A stretch of 64,000 nucleotides of DNA. Origin: Bacillota bacterium. Lineage in GTDB: Bacteria > Bacillota > Clostridia > Oscillospirales > Ruminococcaceae. The notes beneath the pieces were generated by a model that worked only from the letters and a program-made list of their open reading frames with translations, searched no databases and was not told the DNA's origin. Both the position numbers and the translations under genes were made by a program. The DNA is taken from contig JAEZYS010000029.1 of the NCBI GenBank assembly GCA_023418925.1, positions 1-64,000 of the forward strand, in the 5' to 3' direction. Of the stretch, positions 50,787-59,469 are shown one piece after another. Positions within the stretch are counted from its first letter, which is position 1, and the number at the start of each line of letters is the position of its first letter.

Positions 50787-51669
50787 CGGTGTTGTTAAGA
50801 AATTTGATAATTTCACTGCACTTGACAGCGTTGATCTGAAAATAGAGAAAGGCACTGCATTTGGACTTCTGGGTTCAAACGGTGCAGGCAAATCAACGAT
50901 ACTCAGACTGCTCTCCGGAATATATAGACAGGACAGCGGTGATGTTCTTGTAGACGAAGAAAAAATATATGATAACACAAAAGCAAAGCAAAAGGTGTTT
51001 TTCATAAACGATGAGACTATACAATACGGATCATATACACTTACTGATCTGAAAAATTTTTATAAGGGATTTTATCCGAACTTTTCAGAAGAAATATTCA
51101 ACAAGCTCAATGATATAATAAAGCTTCCTGTAAATAAGAAAATTGATGCTTTTTCAAAAGGTATGAAGCGCCAGTCAATAGTTATTACAGGTCTTGCATG
51201 CCAGACAGATTATCTGCTGCTTGACGAAGCATTTGACGGACTTGATCCTACAATGAGAATTATTGTAAAGCGTATGATTGTTGACGCCATGCTCGACAGA
51301 AACCTAACTACAATTATTTCTTCACACAATCTCAAGGAAATAAATGAAGTCTGTGACACTGTTGCTCTTCTGCATCAAGGAAAGGTATTGTTCAACAGGG
51401 ATCTTGACAGTGTAAAGGGCAACATCCACAAGGTTCAGGCTGCTTTCCCACAGGAATATTCAAAAGAGGATTTCACTGATATGGAAGTTCTTCACTTTGA
51501 AAAAAATCAGAGTGTTCTTCATCTTATCATTAAAGGTGAAGAGAATTTTATCAAAAACAATATCAATCAAAAAAATCCGCTTTTACTTGATATTATTCCA
51601 CTGACACTTGAGGAAATATTCATCTATGAAATGGAGGAACTCGGATATGACTTCAATGGACTTAAGTAA
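50773..51669 (+). CDS. ABC transporter ATP-binding protein
   Basis: A 298-residue ATPase. Walker A is LGSNGAGKSTIL near residue 35, the signature region is AFSKGMKRQSIVITGLA, Walker B is YLLLDEAFDGLDPTMR (Ala for the usual Pro after Glu) and the H-loop is ISSHNLKEI. The signature reads F-S-K-G-M-K rather than L-S-G-G-Q, as is common in YtrB-like ATPases. The start at 50773 follows GGGGGA and overlaps the GntR stop. It serves the large permease that overlaps its 3' end. Confidence 0.9.
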   Translation: MISLNGVVKKFDNFTALDSVDLKIEKGTAFGLLGSNGAGKSTILRLLSGIYRQDSGDVLVDEEKIYDNTKAKQKVFFINDETIQYGSYTLTDLKNFYKGFYPNFSEEIFNKLNDIIKLPVNKKIDAFSKGMKRQSIVITGLACQTDYLLLDEAFDGLDPTMRIIVKRMIVDAMLDRNLTTIISSHNLKEINEVCDTVALLHQGKVLFNRDLDSVKGNIHKVQAAFPQEYSKEDFTDMEVLHFEKNQSVLHLIIKGEENFIKNNINQKNPLLLDIIPLTLEEIFIYEMEELGYDFNGLK

Positions 51670-53956
51670 GGGCACTGCTCCTACAACAGTTACTTCTCAG
51701 AAAACTGATAAAAATATTTTATTTCATTATGCCAAGCAGAAAATCAAAGATAATCTTAAAATTTCAATAGTAGCTACTATACTTCATTTTGTTGCTGTTC
51801 CTTTAATACTCATCAACATTATTTCAAATATTGCTATGTATAGCAAACAGGAACCAAATGATTTTATTGTAGTAATTGGTGTCATTGCAACTATTTGTGC
51901 CGGATTAATAGGTATGGTTTCTGCACTTTCTACATTCAATTACCTTTACAAAAAATCAAATGTAGACATGATTCATTCGCTTCCGATGTCTACAAGCGGA
52001 AGATTCATAACTGATTATATTACTGGACTTCTCACTTATATTGTTCCGTTTATTGTAAATCAGATTTTAAGTCTGATCCTTTTTGGAATAGGATTTCTTG
52101 CTTTTGATGGAAAACCCGTTATATATTATAATTATGATAAAACATTTGATATTTGTAATATTTTTAGTGAAGCATTTCCATACTATATAAAGCTTGCACT
52201 TGGCGGAATTCTTGTTATGCTGTTCTTTTATACTGTAACAGTATTTGTAACAACCTGCTGCGGAACAGTTTTTGAATCAGCAGTATATACATTTCTTTTT
52301 AATGGAATAATACCTGCAACAATTGCTGTTGTTCTGCTCGTTCTTTTCAATGATGTTTACGGTGTTAATGTTGAATCTTCTGCTTTTAAATTAATTTCAT
52401 GGACATCTCCTGCAGGTTCTGCATTCGGATTGATTGACATTCTTTCACTAGGTGAACTATCAAATACTGAAAATTCTTCTTTGTTAGCATGGTTTATTCC
52501 TGTTTTCTTTATTATAGCAGCATTTATAGGACTGACTTTTTATTTATACAAAAAACGTAATGCTGAAAGCGTAGGTAAACCATTTGTATTCAAGATTTTC
52601 TACTATATTATTATAACATGTATAACTTTCTGCATAGGCTGCACTTTCCTTTATGAAATAAGGGAAAACAGTGATGTTTCTGATATGTATATGCCCTTTA
52701 TAATTATTACAGCAATAACATATCTTATTTTTGAAGTAGTAACAAACAGAGGCTTTAAAAAATTCTGGTTAAGTGTAATCAGATATGCTGCTACACTTGT
52801 CTGCGTTACCGGAATATACTTCCTTGTTGTCAATACAGGCGGATTTGGTGCAGAAACAAGAATACCTGTTGCATCAAATATTTCCAAGGTTACAATCAGC
52901 TACAATGGTTACTTTAATGTAAATAATGATAGATATTATTACAGGTCAAGTAATAAAGAAGGAATTACTTTAAAAGACAGGGAAAACATTGAGACTGTTA
53001 TTGATGCACATACATCGAGAATTGACAACTTTAAAAAGTACGGTGAAGATTTTATATATGGAGACAGATATTCATCAGAAGGAGATTATCCTATAGGTTA
53101 TCCAGGTAAAAGCTATTCACCTCAAAGTTATTACAGTAATTTTGAAGTAACCTATACTTTAAAATCAGGTGGCATTATAAAGAGGTCTTATGAACGTATT
53201 TCATATGAAGAAGCTGAAATACTGAAGAACCTTGACTTTACAGAAGAATTCCGTTCACAATATATTGACAAGCAAATCTCTGAAATCAAGAATGCATTTA
53301 AACAGATGAAAGATGATAATTACAGAAATTCAGATGACCCTACAATAAGTATTTTTGGCGTTCTTTCCAATTATAATGGTACTACGATAAGATTAAACAC
53401 TCTTCCCGATAGTTTCTCTGAACAGCTTTGTAATGCAGTAAGGGCTGATATGCAGGCTGAAACAGTTGAAATGTACTTTACACCTGAAAAACCTACTGCA
53501 TGCACTCTTAATCTTAATTACTACAGACTTGACATAAGTGCAAACTACACAAATACTTTAAACCTGCTTTCATATTATTCTGATTTAAATTTTGAAGTTA
53601 ATAAAAAGGAAGCTATGGAATATGTTGTGCAAAATAATATTTATCTATTTTCTTATGACGACTTTAAAGAAATAACCGGTTCAAGCACAATAAATACAAA
53701 TATGAATTTCCAATATGACAATCATGTTGTTTTGACTTATACTGATGATCTGAAGACTCTTATTAACGTTGCAAAAACACAGTATATTACAGATGAAAAG
53801 TGTTATACTATCATTGTAAACAATCAGCTTGCAGTTATTCCTCCTGAATACAATTATGTAGCTGAACGAGTTTACGAGAATATCGGCAATCCATACGAAG
53901 CAGAAAAATACTATGATTACGAAGCAAAAAAATACTATGATTACTACTATGATTAA
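51647..53956 (+). CDS. Large ABC permease-like membrane protein
   Basis: A 769-residue protein. The first half has about eight to ten membrane segments (from about residue 35 to 410). Segments include YNYLYKKSNVDMIHSLPMST-like NYLYKKSNVDMIHSLPMS, a motif shared by YtrC/YtrD-type ABC-2 permeases. The second half (about 420-750) is one long extracytoplasmic domain rich in Tyr. It ends in a short tandem repeat (YEAEKYYDYEAKKYYDYYYD). The start at 51647 follows GGAGGAAC and overlaps the ATPase gene by 23 bases. The substrate is unknown. Confidence 0.85.
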   Translation: MTSMDLSKGTAPTTVTSQKTDKNILFHYAKQKIKDNLKISIVATILHFVAVPLILINIISNIAMYSKQEPNDFIVVIGVIATICAGLIGMVSALSTFNYLYKKSNVDMIHSLPMSTSGRFITDYITGLLTYIVPFIVNQILSLILFGIGFLAFDGKPVIYYNYDKTFDICNIFSEAFPYYIKLALGGILVMLFFYTVTVFVTTCCGTVFESAVYTFLFNGIIPATIAVVLLVLFNDVYGVNVESSAFKLISWTSPAGSAFGLIDILSLGELSNTENSSLLAWFIPVFFIIAAFIGLTFYLYKKRNAESVGKPFVFKIFYYIIITCITFCIGCTFLYEIRENSDVSDMYMPFIIITAITYLIFEVVTNRGFKKFWLSVIRYAATLVCVTGIYFLVVNTGGFGAETRIPVASNISKVTISYNGYFNVNNDRYYYRSSNKEGITLKDRENIETVIDAHTSRIDNFKKYGEDFIYGDRYSSEGDYPIGYPGKSYSPQSYYSNFEVTYTLKSGGIIKRSYERISYEEAEILKNLDFTEEFRSQYIDKQISEIKNAFKQMKDDNYRNSDDPTISIFGVLSNYNGTTIRLNTLPDSFSEQLCNAVRADMQAETVEMYFTPEKPTACTLNLNYYRLDISANYTNTLNLLSYYSDLNFEVNKKEAMEYVVQNNIYLFSYDDFKEITGSSTINTNMNFQYDNHVVLTYTDDLKTLINVAKTQYITDEKCYTIIVNNQLAVIPPEYNYVAERVYENIGNPYEAEKYYDYEAKKYYDYYYD

Positions 53957-54057
53957 ATGCTGATACTGCCGGTATTTCTGACGATTCATTTATTCTCATT
54001 TTTATTGCATACGGATAACATAATGCAGGATCAATACCCTGCAGGAAAGGAATTCCG

Positions 54058-54345
54058 ATGAGAAAGATATTTGCAATTATATCAGCTCTTGCAATTTCTT
54101 GCGTACTTTTTGCAGGTTGCGGAAAAAATCGTAACAACACAACAACTTCAGACACTCAGATGTCAACGGGAAGCGAAACATCAGCTTCATCCGGAGTCAG
54201 CGTAGGAACTACCAATGGCAGCAATGGCAACAATGGCGGTGTTGTAGGAAATGTAGTTAGTGATGCTGGAAATGTAGTTAGCGATGTAGTTACCGGCGCG
54301 GAAGATATTGTAAGTGATGTTACCGGAAGCGTCAAGAATAGGTAG
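54058..54345 (+). CDS. Small low-complexity lipoprotein
   Basis: A 95-residue lipoprotein, with lipobox VLFAGC. The mature chain is Ser/Thr/Gly/Asn-rich with tandem G-N-V-V-S-D units (GNVVSDAGNVVSDVVTGAED), matched at DNA level by a repeated GGAAATGTAGTTAG. No fold is recognised; it is probably an envelope spacer or surface protein. GGAAAGGA precedes the ATG. It lies 100 bases after the permease gene and has its own terminator. Confidence 0.75.
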   Translation: MRKIFAIISALAISCVLFAGCGKNRNNTTTSDTQMSTGSETSASSGVSVGTTNGSNGNNGGVVGNVVSDAGNVVSDVVTGAEDIVSDVTGSVKNR

Positions 54346-54353
54346 TTTTTTAA

Positions 54354-54378
54354 AAGCAGGTCAGCTTCTGACCTGCTT
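54354..54378 (+). terminator. Terminator after the small lipoprotein gene
   Basis: A 10-bp perfect stem (AAGCAGGTCA with its complement) and a 5-nt loop, followed by a T-rich stretch. Confidence 0.85.
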
Positions 54379-54541
54379 ATTTCTTTATTTTTCTTTTTTG
54401 TCAACAAATAGCCATCGAGTACCATGATTATGATAAAGCGTAACAGAAGGATAATAAATCGCTAAGATTTACTTGCTTATTATATATATTTTGCTATAAT
54501 AATATCAGGTTAAATAACAAAAACAGAAAGGGAAAATGAAA

Positions 54542-55111
54542 ATGAAAAAAACAATTGCACTTATTTGTGCTCTTTCTTTAACAGGAATTCTATTATTTAC
54601 TGCATGTTCAACAAATGAAAAGCCAGCAGAAACGACAACTTCTACTGAATCAGTTACTGTAACATCAGAACAAACAAGCATTTCGGAAGAAGCAACTTCA
54701 GGTGAATCTGATAAAGATGTAAATCCTCTTATGCCACTCGTTGATGCCGCTATAGCTTCAAGCGACAAATGGCCAAACCTTGTAGAAGTTACTGACGAAA
54801 CAATCATTAAGGACTACTTCCTTCTTGACAAAAGCAACGAAAATTACAATGAAATGATTATTATGCAGTGCCCGATGAGCGCTGTTATGTCTGAAATAAT
54901 TATCATCAAGGCAACAGACGTTGACGCTGCTAAGGCTGATCTTGAGGCAAGACAGAAAAAAGCTCAGGATAGTGATGCTTGGTATCCTAACGACGTTGAA
55001 CTTGCAGATTCATCAATTGTAGGAACAGAAGGCGATTATGCATACTTTATTCTTGCAGAAGGCGCTTCTGAAGCTGAAACTGCAATAGTTGATGTTATCA
55101 AGACTCTCTAA
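54542..55111 (+). CDS. DUF4358-type lipoprotein
   Basis: A 189-residue lipoprotein (191 from ATG 54536), with lipobox ILLFTAC and a Thr/Ser/Glu-rich linker (about 22-60). The folded part has DETIIKDYFLLDKSNENYNE, MSAVMSEIIIIKATDVDAAK and GTEGDYAYFILAEGASEAE, the pattern of DUF4358, a Firmicute lipoprotein family of unknown role. AAAGGG precedes the start. It has its own terminator, shared with the convergent mgtE. Confidence 0.85.
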   Translation: MKKTIALICALSLTGILLFTACSTNEKPAETTTSTESVTVTSEQTSISEEATSGESDKDVNPLMPLVDAAIASSDKWPNLVEVTDETIIKDYFLLDKSNENYNEMIIMQCPMSAVMSEIIIIKATDVDAAKADLEARQKKAQDSDAWYPNDVELADSSIVGTEGDYAYFILAEGASEAETAIVDVIKTL

Positions 55112-55134
55112 AAACAGAATAAATAACTCCGAAT

Positions 55135-55171
55135 AAAAAAGCTTACCGTATTCTATACGGTAAGCTTTTTT
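55135..55171. terminator. Bidirectional terminator between DUF4358 gene and mgtE
   Basis: A near-perfect stem of about 16 bp (AAAAAAGCTTACCGTA with its complement), with A's before and T's after, so it works on both strands. Confidence 0.92.
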
Positions 55172-55172
55172 A

Positions 55173-56525
55173 TTATACAAGAGCCAATACTTTGGTTGCA
55201 ATGTTAAAGTATATCAATATTGAACAGGTATCAACCACAGTTGTTATAATCGGTGCTGCCATAAGTGCAGGGTCAAGCTTGCATTTCTTTGCAGCCATAG
55301 GAAGAATGCTTCCCATTAACTTAGCTATAATAATCGTAAATATAAGCGAAGTTGCTACTACAAATGCAATTGCCAGGTTTTTGTACTGAATAAAAATTCT
55401 TAATCCATTAACTGCTGCAAGAACAGAACTACAAATAAGTGAAATTCTGAATTCTTTGAAAACAACTTTAAAGAAGTCCCTTATTCTGATTTCATCAAGT
55501 GCCATACCTCTGATTATAAGCGTAGCACTCTGTGAACCGCAGTTTCCACCTGTATCCATCAGCATAGGCATAAATGAAACAAGGATAGGTACTGCTGAAA
55601 TCTGTTTATCAAACTTCATAGTAATCATTCCGGTTATTGTAGCTGAAAGCATAAGTACAAGCAGCCAGATTATTCTTTTTTTTGCATGCACAAAAACAGA
55701 TGTTTTGAAATATGACTCCTCAATAGGCTGCATAGCTGCCATCTTTGAAAAATCTTCTGTATTCTCTTCCTGTATTACGTCCATAGCATCGTCGAACGTA
55801 ACAATTCCAACAATACGGTTATCCGCATCAACAACAGGAATTGCAGCAAGGTCATATTTTGAAAGTTGTCTTGCAACTTCCTCCTTGTCATCATGTGTGA
55901 AAACAGATATAACGTTGGTTTCCATAATGTCCTCAATAAGCTTTTCTTGTTCTGCTACAAGCATATCTAAAACAGTTACTACTCCAACAAGACTTCTGTT
56001 TTCTGTAACGTAACAGGTATAAACAGTTTCCTTCATAAGACCAATTTTTCGTATTCTTGCAAAGGCCTCTGCAACTGTTGCATCTTTTCTAAGAAAAACA
56101 AACTCTGGTGTCATTATAGAGCCTGCGCTGTCCTTAGGATAATTCAGAAGTTCATTAATCTGATTTCTTGTTTCGTTGTCAGTATTTTTGAGAATTCTTG
56201 ATACAACATTTGCAGGCATCTCTTCAATAATGTCAACTGTATCATCAAGGTACAATTCGTCAATTACTTCACGCAGTTCATTATCAGAGAAAGCATTGAT
56301 GAGCATGATCTGCATATCGCTGTCCATGTACGTAAATGTTTCTGCCGCTAGTTCTTTCGGAAGAATTCTGAAAAGCAAAGTAAGCTCTCTTTCACCGAAT
56401 TCGTCATGTTCGCTCATATCTGCAACAAGATCGGAAATATCCGCCGGATTCATTTCCTGCAGCATTTTCTTAAGCTGAACGAACTTTTTGTTTCTCACCA
56501 ATTCCAAAGCTATTAATTTTTCCAA
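55173..56525 (-). CDS. mgtE: Magnesium transporter MgtE
   Basis: A 450-residue Mg2+ channel/transporter. The N domain (LKKMLQEMNPADISDLVADM) is followed by two CBS domains (about 130-250; YTCYVTENRSLVGVVTVLDM, AIPVVDADNRIVGIVTFDDA) that sense Mg2+. Five membrane helices follow (MLMDTGGNCGSQSATLIIRG is the family signature). I prefer TTG 56525 because GGAGGAG lies at good spacing before it. The ATG at 56540 has that GGAGGAG inside its coding sequence and no site of its own. The upstream leader holds a consensus promoter, a small ORF and a hairpin masking this site. No M-box riboswitch was recognised. Confidence 0.92.
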   Translation of the reverse strand: MEKLIALELVRNKKFVQLKKMLQEMNPADISDLVADMSEHDEFGERELTLLFRILPKELAAETFTYMDSDMQIMLINAFSDNELREVIDELYLDDTVDIIEEMPANVVSRILKNTDNETRNQINELLNYPKDSAGSIMTPEFVFLRKDATVAEAFARIRKIGLMKETVYTCYVTENRSLVGVVTVLDMLVAEQEKLIEDIMETNVISVFTHDDKEEVARQLSKYDLAAIPVVDADNRIVGIVTFDDAMDVIQEENTEDFSKMAAMQPIEESYFKTSVFVHAKKRIIWLLVLMLSATITGMITMKFDKQISAVPILVSFMPMLMDTGGNCGSQSATLIIRGMALDEIRIRDFFKVVFKEFRISLICSSVLAAVNGLRIFIQYKNLAIAFVVATSLIFTIIIAKLMGSILPMAAKKCKLDPALMAAPIITTVVDTCSILIYFNIATKVLALV

Positions 56526-56533
56526 GTTACTCT

Positions 56534-56557
56534 CCTCCATTCAAAATAAACTGGAGG
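56534..56557 (-). promoter_or_regulatory. Hairpin masking the mgtE ribosome-binding site
   Basis: On the minus strand CCTCCA (56552-56557) pairs exactly with TGGAGG (56534-56539) across a 12-nt loop. The second arm is the core of the GGAGGAG ribosome site. The first arm lies eight bases after the leader ORF's stop codon, within reach of a ribosome at the end of that ORF. Confidence 0.55.
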
Positions 56558-56565
56558 TATAAAAC

Positions 56566-56655
56566 TTACATAAGTGATAAAACGGATGCAAAGGACACAG
56601 CCATAAGTCCGTTCATCCTACTTCGTGGTTCTATACCGCTGTTCCCCGCGTCCAT
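56566..56655 (-). CDS. Leader ORF upstream of mgtE
   Basis: A 29-residue frame. It starts MDAGNSGIEPRSRMNG and ends in a hydrophobic LMAVSFASVLSLM. A strong AAAAGGAGTGAG site lies at correct distance before the ATG. Together with a consensus promoter and a masking hairpin right after its stop it has the layout of a translated leader that controls mgtE. I do not recognise the peptide. Its hydrophobic end could also make it a small membrane protein in its own right. Confidence 0.6.
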   Translation of the reverse strand: MDAGNSGIEPRSRMNGLMAVSFASVLSLM

Positions 56656-56682
56656 TTTCTCACTCCTTTTACTTAGCATTTT

Positions 56683-56717
56683 TTTAGGGAACACATTTAT
56701 TAATTGTGTTCCCTAAA
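56683..56717 (-). promoter_or_regulatory. Stable 5' hairpin of the mgtE message
   Basis: A 12-bp perfect stem (TTTAGGGAACAC with its complement) at the 5' end of the predicted transcript. No U run follows on the minus strand, so it is not a clear terminator; it may protect the RNA end. Confidence 0.5.
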
Positions 56718-56728
56718 CTAATACTTCT

Positions 56729-56757
56729 ATTATACTTTTTTTGAAAAAAGTTGTCAA
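56729..56757 (-). promoter_or_regulatory. Full-consensus promoter of mgtE
   Basis: On the minus strand TTGACA and TATAAT with an exact 17-base gap. It lies between the GNAT gene and the mgtE leader. Confidence 0.8.
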
Positions 56758-56794
56758 CCCCACTAAAAATCTTTTTTGTTCTTTCTATTTCTTA

Positions 56795-57265
56795 TTACAG
56801 TAAAAAGTTATCTGATGGCAAGGAAAATGTAATCCAGCCGTTGTCACTTGTTGCACCGATATGATTGTAAAAATCAATGGAAGTTTTGTTCCAGTCAAGG
56901 CATTTCCATTCCATTTTCATGCAATCTTTTTTCTTTGCAATCTTGCAAAGCTCTTTCATTATTCTTTTTCCAAGTCCATTTCCACGTTCTTTTTCTACAA
57001 TAAACAAATCCTCAAGGTACATTACTCTTTTGCCTGAAAATGTTGAAAGAATATAAAAATTGAAGCTTGCCATACCAATAGCTTTTCCGTCTTTTACAGC
57101 GATAATAGCATCCAAACTGTGATCTTCAAATATCATTTTTCTAATATCTTCTGGAGAAACTATCATATCCTTTGACATTTTTTCATAATCTGCAAGCATT
57201 TTCATTAGCATAATTATATCTTCGCAATCCGTTTCTCTTACTTGTCTTATAATTGTTTCACTCAT
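56795..57265 (-). CDS. GNAT-family N-acetyltransferase
   Basis: A 156-residue GNAT protein. VRETDCEDIIMLMKMLADYE, KAIGMASFNFYILSTFSGKR, VMYLEDLFIVEKERGNGLGK (acetyl-CoA binding R/Q-x-x-G-x-G/A motif) and MEWKCLDWNKTSIDFYNHIG mark it as the diamine-acetyltransferase-like branch. The substrate is not determined. The ATG at 57265 lies inside the end of the TtcA-like gene after AAGGAGAATG, so the two are translationally coupled. Confidence 0.92.
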   Translation of the reverse strand: MSETIIRQVRETDCEDIIMLMKMLADYEKMSKDMIVSPEDIRKMIFEDHSLDAIIAVKDGKAIGMASFNFYILSTFSGKRVMYLEDLFIVEKERGNGLGKRIMKELCKIAKKKDCMKMEWKCLDWNKTSIDFYNHIGATSDNGWITFSLPSDNFLL

Positions 57266-58010
57266 CGTCATTCTCCTTATTAACTGATGTTTCTTTATAT
57301 CCCCATCTGTCTATCCCGGCTCTTCTCATCGCACCGAAAAGCCTGTCAGTAAAGCCATGGTCCTCACGTTCACGTTCAGCAAGGAACTGCTTTGTTCTTT
57401 CTCTTGATGTATGACCATCGGCAGGACATTTGGATTTTACAATCTTCAGTTCATTTTTTGCAGCAGCTTTTCTGACTTCCTTTTCAGGAGCAAAAACCAT
57501 AGGCCTTATCAGTGTTAAATCTTTACGTGAGAGATAGCTCACTGGAGAAAAGCAACCTATTCTTCCTTCATTGAAAAGATTCATCATAAATGTTTCAACA
57601 GCGTCATTGTAATGATGTCCAAGGGCAATTTTATTACAGCCTGCGGCTTTTGCTGCGTCATGGAGAGCGCCTCTTCTCATTCTTGCACAAAGGCTGCAAG
57701 GGTTAGGCTCTTTTCTAATATCAAAAACAATTTCACCTATATGTGTCGGGATAAGTATGTACTTTATTCCCATTTCATCGCACATTTTCTGAACTTCACT
57801 GTAATCTCCGTCAACTCCGCCGAACCTTGGGTCAAGTGTAATTGCAACTACTTCATAATCTATTCCAATAAATCTTTTAAGCAAAACAAGACCTTTAAGC
57901 AAAACAAGGCTGTCCTTACCTCCTGATACACCGACAGCTATTCTGTCACCATCCTGAATCATGTCAAATTCCTGAATTGCCTTTCTCATATAACCAAGCA
58001 TTTTCTGCAT
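57258..58010 (-). CDS. TtcA-like tRNA thiolation/PP-loop ATPase
   Basis: A 250-residue PP-loop enzyme. The ATP motif is AVGVSGGKDSLVLLKGL near residue 28. NPCSLCARMRRGALHDAAK holds the Cys-x-x-Cys of the TtcA group, with ALGHHYNDAVETFMMNLFNE and a third conserved Cys in KSKCPADGHTSRERTK. TtcA uses a [4Fe-4S] cluster to place sulfur on tRNA C32. Firmicute members of this branch may thiolate other sites or not act on tRNA at all. It overlaps the GNAT gene by eight bases. Confidence 0.88.
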   Translation of the reverse strand: MQKMLGYMRKAIQEFDMIQDGDRIAVGVSGGKDSLVLLKGLVLLKRFIGIDYEVVAITLDPRFGGVDGDYSEVQKMCDEMGIKYILIPTHIGEIVFDIRKEPNPCSLCARMRRGALHDAAKAAGCNKIALGHHYNDAVETFMMNLFNEGRIGCFSPVSYLSRKDLTLIRPMVFAPEKEVRKAAAKNELKIVKSKCPADGHTSRERTKQFLAEREREDHGFTDRLFGAMRRAGIDRWGYKETSVNKENDDE

Positions 58011-58174
58011 AAATTTTCGGTTTTAAACCTATCGCTCCTCTTTTTTGAATTCTTACTAATTTGATATTAATTATATACTATAAAAAGTCATATTGCAACA
58101 AAATGTTATACTTGAAATAATTGTAATATTGTGATATTATTATAATGAAAGAATGAAAATTTATAGAGGTTTGT

Positions 58175-59266
58175 ATGTTTAAAGATGTTTTAAAAATCAT
58201 TTTGATTGTTGCAGGCCTTGGAGCTGTGACTTTCGGGATACGTTACCTGGTTGCCGAAAGAAATGTTCCGGCTGTGGTTATAGAAGATGAGGATACTACT
58301 CAGACTGTTTCGGCTGAAACTGAATCAGCTATTATAACGAAAGAGGTACAGGGTGTAGATACCTCTGTGTATGATACATATGTAACACAAACTGAACATC
58401 AATCTTTCTACCGACTTGATGATAATTTTTACATAGAACTTAATGAACTCCTGAAGTCATATCCTCAGCTTGAAACCAACAGTATATCACTTGAATATGA
58501 AGATATTGAAAGCGGATATACTTTTGAAGTCAACCCTGAAAACCACTATAACATTGCTTCTGTTGTCAAAGCACCTTACTGCATGTATGTGTATAAATGT
58601 GCCCTTGACGGAAAGGTTGATATTAATCAGAAAATTACATATGAAGAAAAGTATTGCATGGAAGGTACGGGCGTAATAAAGGACATGGAATTCGGCGAAG
58701 AATTCACAGTTGAGGAGCTTATCGGATATGCCATTGAGGAGAGCGACAACAGTGCTTATGTCATGCTGAGAACCATTGTTCCCGAAGAAGATTTCGTTGA
58801 ATATTCAAAAACACTTGGGCTAATTCATGAAGAGGATTACAGGCTTTATGACAGACAGATATGTTGTTCATCTGCAAGAATTTATCTTGAGGCAATTTAT
58901 GATTTTATTGAAGAAGACAATATTTACTCTGATAATCTCAAGGAGCATATGCTCAGCACAAAAAACGCTATGATCAGATCGCAGTTTCCTGTTGTAAGAA
59001 AATATGGCTGGTATAAGAACAATTTCCATGACACTGCACTGATATACGCACCAAAACCATACATACTTGCAATTCTTTCAGGTTTTGAAAAAGTTGATGA
59101 TGATACATACCAGCTTTTCAGGGACATTTCTGACCTTGTAGAAAAATATTCACAGGACCTTATTGAAACAGACGAGTCGATAAATGAAGTAACAATAATT
59201 ACAACAAGGGAGACTGAAGAAGATGAGCGTACCGAAGGAACCAATGATGCTGATGAGCTATATTAA
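58175..59266 (+). CDS. Class-A beta-lactamase-fold serine hydrolase, membrane-anchored
   Basis: A 363-residue protein. One N-terminal membrane helix (about 6-26) and an acidic linker precede a class-A beta-lactamase-fold domain. SVVKAP is the Ser-x-x-Lys motif (near residue 130), ESDNSAYVML holds Ser-Asp-Asn, and RKYGWYKN replaces the usual Lys-Thr-Gly. The overall branch is the beta-lactamase-like wall enzymes of Firmicutes rather than drug-resistance enzymes, so a D-Ala peptidase or similar wall role is more likely than resistance. The tail is acidic and Thr-rich. A DUF4250 gene overlaps its end. Confidence 0.87.
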   Translation: MFKDVLKIILIVAGLGAVTFGIRYLVAERNVPAVVIEDEDTTQTVSAETESAIITKEVQGVDTSVYDTYVTQTEHQSFYRLDDNFYIELNELLKSYPQLETNSISLEYEDIESGYTFEVNPENHYNIASVVKAPYCMYVYKCALDGKVDINQKITYEEKYCMEGTGVIKDMEFGEEFTVEELIGYAIEESDNSAYVMLRTIVPEEDFVEYSKTLGLIHEEDYRLYDRQICCSSARIYLEAIYDFIEEDNIYSDNLKEHMLSTKNAMIRSQFPVVRKYGWYKNNFHDTALIYAPKPYILAILSGFEKVDDDTYQLFRDISDLVEKYSQDLIETDESINEVTIITTRETEEDERTEGTNDADELY

Positions 59267-59402
59267 CATGCAGCTGCGTGATAACTTTGATAGTCTTGAC
59301 GCATTATGTGAGGATTTTGATGTTGACAAGCAGGAAATCTGCGAAATTTTGGGCACTATTGGGTTCAAGTATAATGAAGATACAAATCAGTTTAGTAAAT
59401 AG
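59223..59402 (+). CDS. DUF4250 protein
   Basis: A 59-residue protein. It starts MSVPKEPMMLMSYINMQLRD, then DNFDSLDALCEDFDVDKQEI, then a Gly-Phe-x-Tyr-Asn end, the typical DUF4250 form in clostridia. It looks like a small helix-turn-helix fold; its role is unknown. It overlaps the end of the beta-lactamase-fold gene by 44 bases in another frame and has only a poor site (AGGGAG further upstream), so it may depend on coupled translation. A strong terminator follows. Confidence 0.82.
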   Translation: MSVPKEPMMLMSYINMQLRDNFDSLDALCEDFDVDKQEICEILGTIGFKYNEDTNQFSK

Positions 59403-59409
59403 CAGAGTA

Positions 59410-59447
59410 ATAATGGGATACTCTATAATTTAAGAGTATCCCATTAT
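59410..59447 (+). terminator. Terminator after the DUF4250 gene
   Basis: A 15-bp perfect stem (ATAATGGGATACTCT with its complement) and an 8-nt loop, followed by ATTTTTC. Confidence 0.88.
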
Positions 59448-59469
59448 ATTTTTCAATATTTTATGTTAT

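Noticed and set aside
56560..56757. M-box (Mg2+) riboswitch upstream of mgtE
   Set aside because: The conserved M-box core strings were not found by eye; a leader ORF and masking hairpin explain the region better. A covariance search would settle it.
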